A DNA stretch of 64,000 nt from Sphingobacterium thalpophilum. GTDB lineage: Bacteria; Bacteroidota; Bacteroidia; Sphingobacteriales; Sphingobacteriaceae. Shown here one piece after another: positions 1-8,435 of the stretch (positions within the stretch are counted from its first letter, which is position 1; each line of letters begins with the position of its first letter). The position numbers and the translations under genes are program-made. The stretch lies in contig NZ_LR590484.1 of NCBI RefSeq assembly GCF_901482695.1, positions 2,108,001 through 2,172,000 on the forward strand. Reading direction: 5' to 3'. Under the pieces are notes generated by a model. It was given only the letters and a program-made list of their open reading frames with translations, made no database searches and was not told the origin of the DNA.

Positions 1-337
1 TCATCTGTTGGAAAATTCTCGCCTATAGGAATAGGAGCTGGATAGGAGCCCAATTGGTCATTGGCCTTCCGGAAAGCCTGCTGTTGCAATAAAAAACTGT
101 GCTGTGCACAATAAGAATAGGTGCGTTCCCATCGGCATTGAGCGCAGAAAAATTTAGATAGGGCCCTTTGTTTATGTTAGCTCTTGCTGCACGGCTACCG
201 ATATATTTTCCTTTGGGCTTAAGGAATAAGGTATCAGTTGATGCTGGGCTAACGGGGGACATGTATCTGGAGGTTCTTAGATCATTTAATCCAACCATAA
301 AGGATGTAAATGTTGCATTAATGCGCGTGTTGGGTCA
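1..337 (-). pseudogene. Decayed fragment of an unidentified protein gene, cut by the window edge
   Basis: On the minus strand an open frame of about 104 codons runs from 337 to 23 with no signal peptide or convincing start at its upstream end. Its middle reads like a real protein (GKYIGSRAARANINKGPY at roughly 210-160) and loosely resembles the C-terminal third of SusD/RagB-type lipoproteins; that likeness is a guess. Near a run of six A residues (91-96 on the plus strand) the neighbouring frame becomes the protein-like one (FLLQQQAFRKANDQLGSY) and stays open to the window edge. This suggests a frameshift in a gene lying downstream of the S41 protease gene on the same strand. The plus-strand frame over 168-362 looks like a shadow. 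Confidence 0.3.
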
Positions 338-389
338 ATTGTTAGAATTTATAGTTTCCTAAAGACCTATATTGCTTTTTTAGAGCTAA

Positions 390-1943
390 CTATTTCTTTC
401 TTATTTTTAAATCCCTAACTGTTTTCAAGTTGCCCTGTAAACGATCGTTATTTAAATAATAAGATGTATGTGTTTTATTTAAACTATTTTTTTGCACTAG
501 AGATCTGTGGCTTTTCTTTGAAATTCCGTTATTGATAATTGCCATAATGGCAGGGTCTTCTTTCGAACCGAAATCAGTTTCAATTTCGTCAATAACAGTT
601 TGATCGGCGGGTATACCTTTAAAATAATGACCTTCATTTTTCGAATTTAAGAGTTGATACATACTCAGATAAAGGTCATATTGTTTTATTTTTATTGGGA
701 AAAAACCGACGGGTTTACCAAAAGTTTTTACTCTTTGCTTTCCCGTTCTAGATACACCGATAATTTGTACATCAAGATATGGTCTGAAAATATTAATTAA
801 TAACTCGCTTGCTGACGCAGTCATATCACTAATGATAAAGTATATTTTTTTTAGATTGTGCAAACCTGATTCTTTATTGAAGTAAATAGTATTTGTACTT
901 CTTGTATAATCCAAATCATAGAGGGTGATTGGTGTTCCGTTTTCATCATATGTAGGTTTCCCATTTTGATCTAATAAGTATCGGGACTTTAAGATGTCGG
1001 CTTTCCCCATTTGCATGAGCGTGTTATAGTGTTCCGAATACATAATTTTCTTGTTCACTGAAGATGGTACTATCATGTTTGCAAGAAAATTGACACTGGC
1101 TTGAAATCCACCTTGGTTATATCTCAGATCGACAATCAATTCTGAGACATTGGATTGTTCGAATGTCAAAAATGCGGGTTCTAGATATTTTCTCGTATTT
1201 TCCTCGGAAGTAAAACTGTTGTAGGCTAAATAGCCGATTTTAATGTTACTTTTGTCTAATACCAACTTTTTGACTACCGGATTTTGTTCGTATACAGATG
1301 CATTTAATCGGACTTCTCTTCTTCTTAAATTTAGATCAAGTATCTCAAATTTAATAAAAGATAGGTTAAGTGCAATTTGCCATTGTTTGATAAAAGAGTT
1401 TTCTGAAATAACCTTCTCTCCGTTAATAGAAACAATTTGCATCCCTCTCGTTAAGCCGGCTTTTCCCGCAGGTGAATTGGGGTCTACATAGAGAAGTCGA
1501 ATATTGTTATTCTCCATCGCGACAGAAATGCCAAAAGGATTCGATAAAGCATAATCCATTATCGGTTTTCTATCGATAGAAGGAAGAGTTTGTACAATAG
1601 TCGAGTATTTGGGTAATTCTGGATTTAACAAATTGTACTCATAAATTTCATTTGTTGCTGTATTTTTTGGATAACGTGTTAACTGGAAAATTTCATTTTC
1701 ATAAAGCTTGATTTCGTTTGTTTGTTCTTGAAAAAACAACTTAGGATTAAAACGATCAATTGCAGGCAATTGATCGTTCCATAAATATACTTGTTGCGCA
1801 ATACGATAAATGGAGTCTAAACACTCTGTTATTTTACGCTTATTTGATGAAATATCATAAACAGAAATGTCCTTTTTATTGCAAGAATAGAATAAAAAAA
1901 ACATTACACTAGCTAGGAAAGTATTAATCGATCTAACTTCCAT
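390..1943 (-). CDS. S41-family (C-terminal processing) serine protease, lipoprotein
   Basis: 517 residues. A signal sequence ends in a lipobox at Cys21, so the protein is probably an envelope lipoprotein. A PDZ-like segment lies at about 137-200 (GISVAMENNNIRLLYVDPNS onward) and the S41 protease core follows at about 230-455. TASASE places the nucleophile at Ser377; Lys402 in RTGKQ lies 25 residues later, the spacing of the Ser/Lys dyad in C-terminal processing proteases, so it should be active. It is the last gene of a four-gene minus-strand operon, 34 bp after the long cytolysin-like gene. S41 enzymes process other proteins. In this setting it could mature or activate the neighbouring cytolysin-like lipoproteins, which is an inference. 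The assignment to S41 is firm; its substrate is unknown. Confidence 0.9.
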   Translation of the reverse strand: MEVRSINTFLASVMFFLFYSCNKKDISVYDISSNKRKITECLDSIYRIAQQVYLWNDQLPAIDRFNPKLFFQEQTNEIKLYENEIFQLTRYPKNTATNEIYEYNLLNPELPKYSTIVQTLPSIDRKPIMDYALSNPFGISVAMENNNIRLLYVDPNSPAGKAGLTRGMQIVSINGEKVISENSFIKQWQIALNLSFIKFEILDLNLRRREVRLNASVYEQNPVVKKLVLDKSNIKIGYLAYNSFTSEENTRKYLEPAFLTFEQSNVSELIVDLRYNQGGFQASVNFLANMIVPSSVNKKIMYSEHYNTLMQMGKADILKSRYLLDQNGKPTYDENGTPITLYDLDYTRSTNTIYFNKESGLHNLKKIYFIISDMTASASELLINIFRPYLDVQIIGVSRTGKQRVKTFGKPVGFFPIKIKQYDLYLSMYQLLNSKNEGHYFKGIPADQTVIDEIETDFGSKEDPAIMAIINNGISKKSHRSLVQKNSLNKTHTSYYLNNDRLQGNLKTVRDLKIRKK

Positions 1944-1977
1944 TGTTTCTTGAGTTTTCCTTGTCTAATTTAATGTT

Positions 1978-3732
1978 CTATTCATCATTAAACTCTAGTC
2001 TTTCAAATTGTTCATAATCATTAAATGATTCCGGTAGAACATAATAATAATCGGCATTCGGCTTTAGTTTAAATACTCTGTTTTGAAGCAGTACCTCAAA
2101 TGAGGTAGGGTAGGATGAGGCAACTTCTTGGTAATAATGTTTTTCAGATAGTATGTCATCGATTGGGGCCTCGAAACCATAATTTTTTAAAAAAAAGCTC
2201 TTCGACTGACTATATTCCCCATTTCCATACAATCTTGTAAAGAAATTTCCTTTAGACTTAGTAGAGATAACGAAATCATATTTAAATTCTAAAAAATTTG
2301 GTACTTCTAGTCTGAGTGTTGCCGCAGGATCCCTATAGCAGGCAAGGTATGCAGTCGCTCTCCGTGCGATATAACGGCTCAGATTTACACTAGAAGGGGA
2401 ATTTCCCTGATATGTTCCAGGTTTTTTATCTTCTTGTTTGAAGTTTCGGTACTCAATCCTTACATAGGGCTTGTCAAATGGTCCGTAATTAATTTGAAAT
2501 GGTGCTGCGAAAAGTTCATTGCCTTCTTTTAACAAAGCTAATTGAAATGCAATTGGCACTCCTGGATTCTCCTTTGAATAGGTGCTATTTGCTGTTAAAG
2601 TCTGAATAAATCCTGCCAGCCCTTGGATTTTTTCCGCTGGAGATGAGTCCGTTCCAATGCCTGTATATTTGACTCTGATGGAAGCTTCATTGATTATTTG
2701 CTTTTCTTCATCGGTCATATCTTTGCCTAGTCCGACGAGCCCTTTCAAGATGTCGATCTGTTTATAGACGGCCTTGTATAGTTTTTCGCTGCTGTAACTA
2801 GACTCTATAACCATGATCCCCATCCTGCCATACGTTACGCTCTTGACAAATAGGGGTGTTACACCTCCTGTAATTTTCGGTATGTCTAGCCCTCTTGGAT
2901 CGAATAGTTTATCATAACCATTGTAATCCTCGACATCTATAGTAAAATTCTCCTGGGCAAACCGGATCTTCATAGCCGATTTTGAGGCTATCATATGATT
3001 CTCCCCTTGTTTGATCGTCTTTGTGTCAACTAGAAATGCATCTATTTTTTTATTGAAACCGTATAATGTCTTTAATTCTTCATAGACGCGAAAAGTGTCC
3101 CTATCCACGTCCAATTTAGCGGCTCCGATATCATCAGGGTACAACTTTTCTAAATCACTCAACGCAGCGTTAAATAGCGCTCTTTCTGCAGTTGGCCTTG
3201 GTAAATTTGTATAGGCAACTTTTCCTGGAGAGACAGGCATTGATGTAGATATTGTGACAGGGCGAATATGATCAGAAATTCCAAGTAATATTTTGGGTTC
3301 GAAAATGGGACCATCTACACTTCTACCGTCTATAATAGAGCCCGGATAGATAATTTTACTCATCTCCGGTTCCACAATGGTAAACATCTGAGCCTTGTAC
3401 TTTTGGTACAGAAAAATTTGTGCACCTTTAGTATCAACTTCATTGCCCGCGGACTCTACCCATGCCCGTTTTCCTCCAAGCCTCAATGTTGTATCAGTAC
3501 TGCTTTTTTTCGCGAACCCTTGATTGCTAAATTGTCTAGGGAAGGAATTCGTGTTTACAGTGAATAGGTCTAATTTGGGATCTTTGAGCGATTTCAAGCT
3601 GTCGTCAAATGCCTTTTTATCAACATCGAAATGACCTTTTGAACATCCCCAAACGACTAAAAGCAGGCAGAAGTAATATAATCTGGCTTTTGGGACGTAA
3701 CTTGTTCTATATCCTTTTAATTGTGGGTTCAT
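1978..3732 (-). CDS. CDC-like pore-forming protein, long form, predicted lipoprotein
   Basis: 584 residues of the thiol-activated (cholesterol-dependent) cytolysin superfamily. N-terminal signal with a probable lipobox Cys at 30 (VVWGC). CDC hallmarks appear in order: YPGSII (129-134), VTYGRMGIMVIES (299-311), where CDCs carry the VAYGR strand next to the membrane-inserting hairpins, and NPGVPIAF (389-396), equivalent to the end of the CDC pore-forming domain. It continues for about 175 residues past the point where the two short paralogues stop, so it has an extra beta-rich C-terminal domain. The Trp-rich undecapeptide that CDCs use for cholesterol is absent. It lies 61 bp after the second short paralogue and 34 bp before the S41 protease gene. 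Members of this family oligomerise and form pores. Published CDCL toxins of Bacteroidota pair a long and a short component (recalled, not looked up). Confidence 0.87.
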   Translation of the reverse strand: MNPQLKGYRTSYVPKARLYYFCLLLVVWGCSKGHFDVDKKAFDDSLKSLKDPKLDLFTVNTNSFPRQFSNQGFAKKSSTDTTLRLGGKRAWVESAGNEVDTKGAQIFLYQKYKAQMFTIVEPEMSKIIYPGSIIDGRSVDGPIFEPKILLGISDHIRPVTISTSMPVSPGKVAYTNLPRPTAERALFNAALSDLEKLYPDDIGAAKLDVDRDTFRVYEELKTLYGFNKKIDAFLVDTKTIKQGENHMIASKSAMKIRFAQENFTIDVEDYNGYDKLFDPRGLDIPKITGGVTPLFVKSVTYGRMGIMVIESSYSSEKLYKAVYKQIDILKGLVGLGKDMTDEEKQIINEASIRVKYTGIGTDSSPAEKIQGLAGFIQTLTANSTYSKENPGVPIAFQLALLKEGNELFAAPFQINYGPFDKPYVRIEYRNFKQEDKKPGTYQGNSPSSVNLSRYIARRATAYLACYRDPAATLRLEVPNFLEFKYDFVISTKSKGNFFTRLYGNGEYSQSKSFFLKNYGFEAPIDDILSEKHYYQEVASSYPTSFEVLLQNRVFKLKPNADYYYVLPESFNDYEQFERLEFNDE

Positions 3733-3793
3733 ATCAATTTCATATTTTTAAGTCGCTAGCTAAACTATCTGGGACGCTATCAATTTTAGATGG

Positions 3794-4963
3794 CTAATAA
3801 CGCTGAATGTTGAAAATAGTTTTGAACTTAGAATTATCTTTTAGATACTTGGCAGTATAGGAGATCGGCACGCCGGGATCGCTGGCGGTAAAGGTTCCTA
3901 CATTCTCCGAGATAAAATCTGAGAGGTTCTCCGGATCAGGATCGAGCAACAACTGGACTGTATTGCTTCCTATTTTACTCCCTAATAAATAAATGGTTAT
4001 TCTGCTACCTGCAAATAGTGATTTTTCTTCTTCAGTGTATGATTCGGTGGTTTTTTTTAAAATCTTTTTAACAACTTTTTCGAAAACAGTTTGCATATCG
4101 CTACTTGCCTTATTGGATTCTAGCACTAGTATACCAAAGCGTCCATAAGTGACTGAATTGATATAGACTGGTGAAAAGCCACTAAATACATCAGGCGGAA
4201 TGGATTTAATGTCGATAAGTTCTCCTTCTACTGGATCAGACATGTCAAAGGTGAAATTTTTGACAGTATAGCTGGCAACATATTTAGAATAGTATCGGGT
4301 GGAATTGGAGCTTTCGTTAAATGAAGTGTTTGTCGAGGAAAATAATTTTTTCTCATTTACATTATAACCAAAGGCAAGTTTTACTTCTTCATATCTATTA
4401 AATCCCGCAAAGTATTGTGTAAAATCAACAATGGTCTTTCCCGAAAAGTCAGGAGCCATCAAAGCGTCTCTTAAAAACATCCTGCTGTCTGCCAAACTAG
4501 CAGTTGGTATTGTTCCAAACGATTTGCTTGATGGGAATGAAAGCTGCACACTGATTGGCGCTCTATCATAGCCAAAAAGAGTTTCAAATTTATCAGTTGC
4601 TATCGAGGATGCTTTTAAAATGGCCCCCGGATAGATGTAACTCGCATTTGATGGGGTTATTATCATTTCGTCAGACTCATAATATGAAACGGTTCCAACT
4701 CCCGATGGAGTTGTAGTATCCCGCAGATGTGTCAAAACAGCTTTTTTGCTAGGGCCAAATGAAGATTCTGCCCCAAACTTTTTGCTTTCAATAATAACGG
4801 GTGTAACAGGTTGGATTTTTAAATCTTTAAAATAACTTGATAGTAATTTTTTTTCACTCTTTTGAAGATCGGTTTTCTCTTGATAAGGCTTGTCCTTTTT
4901 ACACCCGCTTAATACCAAAAGGAATAAGACTGATAAAATGTACAGTTTTCTTCTCATGACCAT
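3794..4963 (-). CDS. CDC-like pore-forming protein, short form B, lipoprotein
   Basis: 389 residues. Clear lipoprotein signal with lipobox LSGC at Cys21; ATG codons at residues 1 and 3 are both possible starts. CDC family motifs are the best preserved of the three copies: YPGAILKASS (111-120), VTYGRFGILVLES (271-283) and PGVPISYTAKYLKDNS (363-378), the last nearly identical to the YPISYT..FLKDNS motif of classical CDCs. The protein ends about ten residues later, so it holds the pore-forming region without a receptor-binding domain 4. This is the short architecture of CDCL systems. It starts 22 bp after short form A and precedes the long form. Probable role: pore subunit recruited by the long form; inferred from family and operon. 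Confidence 0.87.
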   Translation of the reverse strand: MVMRRKLYILSVLFLLVLSGCKKDKPYQEKTDLQKSEKKLLSSYFKDLKIQPVTPVIIESKKFGAESSFGPSKKAVLTHLRDTTTPSGVGTVSYYESDEMIITPSNASYIYPGAILKASSIATDKFETLFGYDRAPISVQLSFPSSKSFGTIPTASLADSRMFLRDALMAPDFSGKTIVDFTQYFAGFNRYEEVKLAFGYNVNEKKLFSSTNTSFNESSNSTRYYSKYVASYTVKNFTFDMSDPVEGELIDIKSIPPDVFSGFSPVYINSVTYGRFGILVLESNKASSDMQTVFEKVVKKILKKTTESYTEEEKSLFAGSRITIYLLGSKIGSNTVQLLLDPDPENLSDFISENVGTFTASDPGVPISYTAKYLKDNSKFKTIFNIQRY

Positions 4964-4985
4964 TGTTGATTATTATAAGCAATAA

Positions 4986-6185
4986 TTAGTTCGTAATATT
5001 CAGTTGAAACTTGTTTCTGAAAGTTCCAAAATCACGTAAATAGTTCAATGAATAATATAAGATAACTCCTGGATTGTCTGGTGTGAAGTCTCCATTTTGG
5101 GCAATCACCTTTGCAAATCCAGCTAAGCCTCCCGTTACTGCCTCAACAGTGCTCTTTCCATCAACCCCGATAATATAAACTTTTATTCTTGCATTTTGGA
5201 TGGTTGCTTTTTGTTCCTTGGTAAGTCGTAGATTGAGTTCTGCATAAAATTTATCCCCCAATTTTCCAGTAGCGGATACACCCAACATTTCGGCAGAAAG
5301 ATTGAATGCTACGTTCAACGTTTGTTTTACCATTGAATAAGATGAATCAGATTCCATAATAAAGATCCCCTTACGCCCGTAAGTCACTGAACTCACAATT
5401 AATGGTTCATATGGTCCAATTGTTTTAATATCAAAGCTTTCCTTTAAAAAAGGTTCATATATAGGCGGTTCTATATTAACCGAAAAATTTTCTTGAGTAA
5501 ATTCTGCGCGCACTTTTGTCTTGAACTTCGACTTGCTGAGTGTATCCAAATAGTCAATTTTCAATATTTTTCCTAGATCCAGATTTGCGCCAAATGATTT
5601 TTTTAGCTCTTCTGTCTTCTGAAATTGGCTCTGCTCATAGGTAAACGACTGGATTTGGGTGCCAGATCCTGCTTTTAATGCGTTTCTCAAATATTCCCTC
5701 TCTACTCTTATTGACGGTAAAGATGTTCTTGCGATGCTGTCAGTTGGGAAGTTGACATACATCGTAATAGGATTCCGGTGTTGAGGTGCGATGAAGACCG
5801 TATTTACATTGTCAACATTGATAGCATCTTCCCCCTTAATAATGGCTCCAAGGTATAATTTTTTTCTGGTGTCGTCTAAAACCGCTGGTATTTCGGTGGA
5901 TTCATAAAAAGCAGTTTTCCCTGTTCCATCGGCCCAAATACTGTCTTTTAGGAATGTCAAGGAGTTTTGCTTTGTTTTGTTTAATAGCCCTTTCACTCCA
6001 TCTTTATCAAAATTGGATAAGTTAAATACTGTAGGTCCAAAGACATATTTTTTGAGGCTTTTGGCTTGTGTGTCGGCTTCTTGACCTTGACTGGGTACCA
6101 GATCCTTTACTTTGGAACATGATGCGGCTAACAAGCCAAGTAGAGTTACCGGCAGAATAATACTTTTAATTGTTTTCATGTGCAA
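4986..6185 (-). CDS. CDC-like pore-forming protein, short form A, lipoprotein
   Basis: 399 residues, first gene of the minus-strand toxin-like operon. The signal peptide ends at lipobox LAASC (Cys23); the second ATG (residue 3) is an equally good start. Family motifs: YLGAII (111-116, YPGALL in CDCs), VTYGRKGIFIMES (267-279) and NPGVILYYSLNYLRDF (371-386). Like short form B it stops just after the last motif and lacks a domain 4. It is clearly paralogous to the next two genes but diverged, so the three are not a recent duplication. About 620 bp of AT-rich, gene-free DNA lie upstream and should hold the operon promoter. Role by family: membrane pore subunit, here probably anchored by lipid before release or activation. 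Confidence 0.86.
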   Translation of the reverse strand: MHMKTIKSIILPVTLLGLLAASCSKVKDLVPSQGQEADTQAKSLKKYVFGPTVFNLSNFDKDGVKGLLNKTKQNSLTFLKDSIWADGTGKTAFYESTEIPAVLDDTRKKLYLGAIIKGEDAINVDNVNTVFIAPQHRNPITMYVNFPTDSIARTSLPSIRVEREYLRNALKAGSGTQIQSFTYEQSQFQKTEELKKSFGANLDLGKILKIDYLDTLSKSKFKTKVRAEFTQENFSVNIEPPIYEPFLKESFDIKTIGPYEPLIVSSVTYGRKGIFIMESDSSYSMVKQTLNVAFNLSAEMLGVSATGKLGDKFYAELNLRLTKEQKATIQNARIKVYIIGVDGKSTVEAVTGGLAGFAKVIAQNGDFTPDNPGVILYYSLNYLRDFGTFRNKFQLNITN

Positions 6186-6804
6186 AATTTATTGATGTTG
6201 TGTTTGAATTTTGTGTGATTAATGAATATGTTTTTAAAAGTATTGAAATTAATTTTTTTTAATTTATTTTATTTTTTTTCTACACATTTGTGTAGTGATA
6301 GGCCAGTATGTTTCTTTCTTTAAGTCTGTGTTTATGTATCTTTTGCTGAAAGATATTTGTGGTTCTTTTTTTTAATGTATTATTTTCAGAAGAACATTTT
6401 TTTGAAAATATTGATTTTTAATATAAAATATATTCAAGATAGCTCTGTGTTGATTGGTTGTCGTAAGGGTTAAAGAAAAAGATCTTGATATATTACCGTC
6501 CTAAAAGTGCAAATGGGTGTTTTTTTTGCCGCAGCTTGTCCAATAACAAAAATAAAGATCTTAAAGAGCTTATGGCTACGATGTTTGGTTGATATAGGAA
6601 AGGGGACTGATCTTGATGTTTCAAATTTTCTAAGTAGTTGGTGTTTTGGACCGTGAGACGCTTTATTTTAGCCTTGGAATTCAAAAACATTCATTACAGA
6701 GATCATAAATAATGCCCTGATATGGTGCTGAATTATTTTTATTTGGCATATTTCATTGATTAGCTATCTATGCCTTGGATACAAATGTAGCGCTAACTAC
6801 CTTG
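6186..6804. other. AT-rich intergenic region upstream of the cytolysin-like operon
   Basis: No credible gene. The stretch is strongly AT-rich, with long T runs around 6250-6279. A 16-bp near-perfect palindrome, CTACACATTTGTGTAG, lies at 6280-6295, about 95 bp before the first cytolysin-like start codon. A TAnnTTTG-like box on the minus strand (TACATTTG, 6789-6782) follows the EamA gene. A 65-codon minus-strand frame at 6493-6690 has neither signal nor recognisable sequence and is probably spurious. Confidence 0.6.
6280..6295. promoter_or_regulatory. 16-bp palindrome, possible operator of the cytolysin-like operon
   Basis: CTACACA-TT-TGTGTAG is a perfect 7-bp inverted repeat around a 2-bp centre, located in the upstream region of the operon that starts at 6185. 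In the operon's direction it is followed by an A run, not a T run, so it is a poor intrinsic terminator and better suited to binding a dimeric regulator. No regulator gene is adjacent. The role is inferred from shape and position only. Confidence 0.35.
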
Positions 6805-7725
6805 CTATGCTGACTGTTTGTTTTTCGAAGTTCGTAAATTACGACTATTGAATAGGATGATCGCGATCAATATAATGCTGTAAGCAAGATATTTAATGGG
6901 GGATACCGGCTCCTGGAAGTAGGTGGCTGCCAGGGTGAACGCGATCAACGGGTTGATGTAAAGCAGTACACCGGTGGTCGTCGATGAAATGCCGATCAAA
7001 GCGTACATGCTTAGAAACAGGGGGATAATAGTAAACAAAACGGCAATAAGTAGTATAGTGCCCCAAAATAACGGTTCTCTTGGGAGATCATGGTGATTAT
7101 AGAGTAACTTGGGGACAACAAATAGCGCACATATACTGAGCTGGACAGCCAGCTGAGTGAGTTTGTCAAAACCAGTGGATACTCGTTGCACGATGAGGTA
7201 AAAAGCGTAACAGGTGGCGATGGTGACAGCCCAGAGGACATCATTTAAGGAGCCATTCGCCAGCAGACATACACTGCCCAGAGCGATCAGCAATGCCACT
7301 TTCTGTAAGATACCCAGTTTTTCTTTCAGTATAAAATAGGCGGCTGCAGCAGTTATCAAAGGACAGGTCAGGTAGGCTAGTGCTGCAGACTGAATACTGA
7401 CATGGTTGACGGCATAGATATAGGTAAACCAGTTGCCGAAGATCAGCACAGAAGCCAGAATGGTAAGCCCGGCCTGCCGCCGTTTAGCTGGACCCGGAAG
7501 ATTCCTGAATTTCTTCAAGTCTGACTGGACTAATTTTCTTCGGAACAGGAGCAGATAAAGCCAGAGCACAGCCAGGGCCGTGACTATTCGGAAGTAAAGA
7601 ATGTCTTCTGCCGGGTAGTCCCTGATCCAGCGTACTGATATGGACATGAATCCCCAGATGAAGGGAGCCAAAAAAGCCGCGAGAAGATATTTTCCGCGGC
7701 CTACAGTTTCATTATTGTTGCTCAC
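6805..7725 (-). CDS. EamA/DMT-family metabolite exporter
   Basis: 306 residues with about ten hydrophobic segments in two EamA repeats (roughly 13-140 and 155-295), the standard length and shape of drug/metabolite transporters. The N-terminal helix reads APFIWGFMSISVRWI and the repeats carry the usual small and aromatic helices. Such proteins export small metabolites across the inner membrane; the substrate cannot be told from sequence. The ATG lies 3 bp after the ridA stop, so the two are surely co-transcribed, as are the small membrane-protein gene and ridA upstream. The family call is firm, the substrate open. Confidence 0.88.
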   Translation of the reverse strand: MSNNNETVGRGKYLLAAFLAPFIWGFMSISVRWIRDYPAEDILYFRIVTALAVLWLYLLLFRRKLVQSDLKKFRNLPGPAKRRQAGLTILASVLIFGNWFTYIYAVNHVSIQSAALAYLTCPLITAAAAYFILKEKLGILQKVALLIALGSVCLLANGSLNDVLWAVTIATCYAFYLIVQRVSTGFDKLTQLAVQLSICALFVVPKLLYNHHDLPREPLFWGTILLIAVLFTIIPLFLSMYALIGISSTTTGVLLYINPLIAFTLAATYFQEPVSPIKYLAYSIILIAIILFNSRNLRTSKNKQSA

Positions 7726-7728
7726 GGA

Positions 7729-8115
7729 TCAATCTTTCCAGGCGATGACCGAAATTTCGACGTTGACATTTTTCGGAAGTGTCTTGACGGCAACACATTC
7801 ACGTGCGGGTTGTGCTTCCTTAAAATACTCTGCATACACTTCATTCACAAGGGCAAAATTATCCATGTCGCTTAAAAAAATAGAAGCTTTGACAACATCC
7901 TGAAAGCTATATCCCGCGTTACTCAAAATAGCTTCCACATTTTTGAGTACCTGGTGGGCTTCATCTTTTACGCCGGTGGAAATCAGTTCCATGGTTTCCG
8001 GAACCAACGGAATCTGCCCCGAAACATAAAGTGTATTGCCCGCTTTGATAGCCTGGTTATATGGGCCTATCGCTGCAGGTGCCTTATCTGTATTTAAGAT
8101 CTCTTTTTTTGACAT
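7729..8115 (-). CDS. ridA: RidA-family enamine/imine deaminase
   Basis: 128 residues, the normal RidA length, no signal peptide, so cytosolic. The family signature is intact: GPYNQA (17-22), YVSGQIP (30-36), PAREC with the catalytic Arg105, and Glu120 near the C terminus. RidA hydrolyses reactive 2-aminoacrylate-type enamines released by PLP-dependent dehydratases, preventing enzyme damage. It is the middle gene of a minus-strand operon, 11 bp after the small membrane-protein gene and 3 bp before the EamA transporter gene. Confidence 0.93.
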   Translation of the reverse strand: MSKKEILNTDKAPAAIGPYNQAIKAGNTLYVSGQIPLVPETMELISTGVKDEAHQVLKNVEAILSNAGYSFQDVVKASIFLSDMDNFALVNEVYAEYFKEAQPARECVAVKTLPKNVNVEISVIAWKD

Positions 8116-8126
8116 GAGCTGTTTGT

Positions 8127-8258
8127 TTAGGATGAAAAAAATAGTTTATAGATCAGTCCCAATAAAAAGATAATAATTGCCGTTGCATTAATAATGTGCA
8201 TGGCTTTTATACTGCTATTCATGGGACGATCGGCGTTGTGCTTTCTAAAAAAGTACAT
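8127..8258 (-). CDS. Small single-span membrane protein (DUF6728-like)
   Basis: 43 codons read directly from the minus strand: ATG at 8258-8256, stop TAA at 8129-8127. The protein has a basic N terminus (MYFFRKHNADRP) and then one hydrophobic helix (IINATAIIIFLLGLIYKLFF), so it is a single-span inner-membrane protein with its N terminus probably inside. The stop is 11 bp from the ridA start, giving a tight operon. It resembles the small DUF6728 proteins of Sphingobacteriaceae as I remember them. Function unknown. Confidence 0.6.
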   Translation of the reverse strand: MYFFRKHNADRPMNSSIKAMHIINATAIIIFLLGLIYKLFFSS

Positions 8259-8435
8259 GGAACTAAGTTACGACAGTAATTTAAGATGTGAAAATTAAAA
8301 ATTAAAAACTTTGGGATCGCTGCGCTACAAGTCCTAACTTTAGTTAACTAACGTGTGGCTGCCGATGTCAGTCCGTATAGGCTGCCGAACAGTAGATGGT
8401 CCGGCTGAAGACACAGCCCGGCGTGCATAAATAAT

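Noticed and set aside
168..362. Short plus-strand open frame at the window start
   Set aside because: Lies opposite the more protein-like minus-strand frames and has no recognisable sequence.
6493..6690. 65-codon minus-strand frame upstream of the cytolysin-like operon
   Set aside because: No signal, domain or operon spacing; the region is AT-rich leader DNA.
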